Positions 61,280 to 64,000 of a stretch of 64,000 bases of DNA are shown piece by piece. Source of the stretch: Monarcha castaneiventris obscurior (taxonomy: Eukaryota > Chordata > Aves > Passeriformes > Monarchidae); NCBI GenBank assembly GCA_026261815.1, contig JAMPIT010000230.1:2861501-2925500 (forward strand), written 5' to 3'. Both the position numbers and the translations under genes were made by a program. The notes beneath the pieces were generated by a model, which worked only from the letters and a program-made list of their open reading frames with translations, was not told the DNA's origin and searched no databases. Positions within the stretch are counted from its first letter, which is position 1, and the number at the start of each line of letters is the position of its first letter.

Positions 61280-64000
61280 ATGAGAATGTGGAGAATGTGT
61301 CCTGTGTCAAGAGGAGAGGACGTTTCTCAGAAGGGATCCACTTACAACCCTTTGGTTAGGAACTTTTTCCAGTACAGCTGCCATCTTGTAGATACACACC
61401 TGGAAAAGGTAACTTTTTTAGCTTTTTTCCCCACTAGGCTGTAGTTGAAGCTGCTACTTTCTCCAGGGTTCACCTAAAACCAGCCTGGGCTGGCAGTCTT
61501 CAGTTGCAATCTTTTGTGATACTCAATTAACAGTGTTTCCCAATAGGTCTTGGACATGGAATTAATACACTTTCATCTTAATTTTACCAAAGCATCCTAA
61601 AATACTGCTCCTTCCACACTGTCTCTGCAAAGAGGGCACACAAAGAGTGTCTTCTCTCTCCCTGGCTCAGAGGAAATGGTTGCCTTCAGTTTTCATTGTG
61701 CTAGCATTGACTGTATTCCTATAATAAAAGCATCTGCCTGCTATTTCCAAAGTCTTCTTCTGGGAAATAACAGCTCTTCTTTTACTGTTTCATTGAAATT
61801 CAGGATGAAAAGGGGTGTCTGTCTCCCCACCTAGGCCCAGACACACTCACCATTTCTCTCCTTGCACTGTTTGAAAACATCTTCTGCCCTTCACTTCTTA
61901 ATGGTTCTGGTACAAAAGCAATAAACACAGCAGTGCTGCTCCTAGCAGCCCATGAGCCAGCCAGGCTGTGCACAGATAAAGATGTTAGATCTGAACCTAT
62001 TTCCTGGGAGAGAGGGATGCTGGTATGAACAAACAAAAGCTCAGCCAAGTTCTCAAAACAGAAAGTTTTCTGAAATCTCTGAGTGGGATTTATCCAAAAC
62101 CCTGTCATGAAACTCCAGATTTCCAAGAACAGGACTTGTTGGACCTGACAGAATCCACCCAAAATTCCTCCAACTTAAAGACTGCTGCAATTAGAAATTA
62201 AATTTTAAAAAAAATCTCAGTTTAAAGCAAAGTCCAACTGCAAACAAAGAAATGAAAAGCAGAGGAGTCTGCCTAATTCAGACAAAGTGCTACAGAGAGT
62301 AGCCTCGTTCACTGCAGTCATTCCCTTTCACCAGCATCTTTCAGGAATGTAAAAACTGGAGTTTGGAGAACAGGTAATTCACAGACCCAACTCAGCTTTT
62401 AATTCTGATTTGCTCTTAGCACATCTTGACCCTAACCACAATCCAAAAGGATGGATGTTACTAATGGCTGCATTCAACAGGCAGAGAGCTCTAATCTCCT
62501 CTCCCCTCCAGCCAGTCTCTGCCGTATCTGCAGCATCTGACTGTGCCCTTAATAGGCAGCTGGATGAGCCTATCTATTACCACCACAGTCTTTGCCAAAC
62601 CCGAAGGCTTCAAGCCTAAAATGGGGAGCTGCCACAGCTTGGATTAAAGACACCAAAGGCCGTCTTGGTGGAGCCGCAATAGATCTTTTCTCTGAGGGTG
62701 AGATAGCAAGAGTCATGCAACACACACCTATGGCTTCTGTCGCCCAGCTTCCCAACCCAGCCTCTCAGGCTCCCTGCACAACTGGCATTTTGGGGAGCTG
62801 GAGATACTGTCCTAGGGTACAAAACAATTTCTGCATTCCTGCTGGGTGAGACACAGCTAGCTGGGAGTTCTCAGGGAGGTTGTTTCTTTACCTGTCAATG
62901 TCCCTCAGCGAAAGCACCTAAAAGAATTCATGCTGCAGTTTTGGGTTTACAATCAAAGTCTGAGACTGTATTGCAGGTCTTAAGGAGTGGTTACCATTTT
63001 TTATGAAGGCAAAACACCCATTAAGGACTTCTTTAATTGCACATGAGCCCTGATCTTTGTAGCTCCAATTTTATAAAATGTGTTCAGCTCTTATTGCCTT
63101 AAACCATCTGAGGTTACAGAATTGTCCCCAGTTTTTCAAAGACCTGATTTTTCAGTCGTGTTTTAGGGTGTCCTGGGACTGTTATGAAAAATGAGGCTTT
63201 AGCCTTGCTAATAAAGAAGTGATAATAATTAGAAAATCTCCTGGCCAATGCAGGTTTTATAACTCCATAGATACCACAGTATTAACATTCTGTTTGTCCA
63301 CCTGTTAGAAGAAACAGATCTGAAGAGTCATAACTCTAAAACAGTGGGTGACAATTTAATGAAAAATTGAGCTCTGCATTTAATTTCCTTTTAAGTTCAG
63401 TTGAGCATTCTGTGAGATCAAAGGGGCTTTGTGGCTTGCAAATGATCTATGATATCAGAGAAACAGATTATAACCCAGGCACAGTTTGGTATTTAAGTAA
63501 GTATCCGCTTTTAATACCGATGTTTAAAGTAGGCTAATGGAACTAAAGCACAAGGATAATTTCCTATGATACAACTCTATAATCCAGTTTAATATATCAG
63601 TTGACCACTAAAAGCATATTTTGAATTTATTTCAGTGCTTTTGTCCCCTGTGGAAAGTATCCTGAGACACCATAAAACATTTTTAACAAAACAAAACGTC
63701 CTGCCTTAGTTTGTAAGATTTTGGGGCAGGGACTGCACTTATGCACTTGTAGAATGCCTGGAGAAATGAGTCTCTGGGGTTCAGTGTATGGAGAATAGTT
63801 AAGCAACAGCAACACTGTATGTCAGTGAGGGCTTACTTTTAGTGTGGGTTCTGGAGTTCTACTTAGAAGGTTGCTATCATATCCATGCAACAAAATCGTG
63901 GGCAGTGGACTTGAAAAAAGTAAAAAAAAAAAAGAAAGAAAGCTATTCAAGGTTAAACGATGCCTCTGTTTTGTTTTCTTTGGGTTCTTTGTTTTTTGTT
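61280..64000. other. Intergenic stretch to the window end, no recognised gene
   Basis: Unique-looking sequence with short unsupported frames. An A-run lies at 63921-63934 and a T/G-rich patch at the extreme right end. No transposon, RNA gene or coding exon recognised. Confidence 0.5.

Noticed and set aside
40880..64000. Search for exons of XYLB, the neighbour upstream of ACVR2B in mammals
   Set aside because: No kinase-family motif of that gene was recognised on either strand. The neighbour probably lies beyond the window.

Overview
The window is vertebrate nuclear DNA, almost certainly from a bird. The recognisable interspersed repeats are 5'-truncated CR1 LINE copies, with one older MIR-type SINE fossil. 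Repeat density is low, and long AT-rich non-coding stretches are broken by one very GC-rich CpG island. No bacterial, viral, rRNA, tRNA or CRISPR features were recognised. Most of the sequence is intronic or intergenic. Nearly all long open frames are artefacts of composition, tandem repeats or CR1.

The one protein-coding feature I can support is a single exon on the minus strand (38389 to 38338). It encodes an 18-residue signal-peptide-like start, MFASWLTFAVLWGTFCAG. An in-frame stop lies just upstream and a consensus donor CAG|GTAAGAG interrupts the glycine codon in phase 1. It sits inside a CpG island (about 36.75-39.64 kb). Length, phase and residue pattern fit exon 1 of ACVR2B (activin receptor type-2B). 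That assignment comes from remembered family sequence, not a search. No exon 2 was recognised in the 38 kb downstream, so if the call is right most of the left half is a very long first intron.

Layout. 1-38.3 kb: presumed intron 1, with CR1 copies near 8.4, 16.1, 20.5 and 22.4 kb, a 19-bp triplicate at 27.2 kb, and a minisatellite of about 45 copies at 32.9-33.4 kb whose 12-bp unit matches the Jeffreys 33.15 fingerprint core. 36.75-39.64 kb: CpG island with exon 1 and a GC-rich 5' leader carrying complementary CTC/GAG tracts. 39.6-40.9 kb: G-rich minisatellite with a period of about 61 bp and G-quadruplex potential, directly upstream of the promoter. 42.59-43.11 kb: a second, smaller CpG cluster with a 4 x 12-bp repeat and a donor-like site on the plus strand. 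43.1-64 kb: upstream intergenic DNA with a degenerate CR1 (47.3 kb), a MIR-like fossil (50.6 kb), a CR1 (61.0 kb) and AT-rich blocks that may be conserved elements.

There is no multi-gene system here. The notable signals are the two minisatellites flanking one developmental-receptor-like promoter and the possible second promoter 4 kb upstream.
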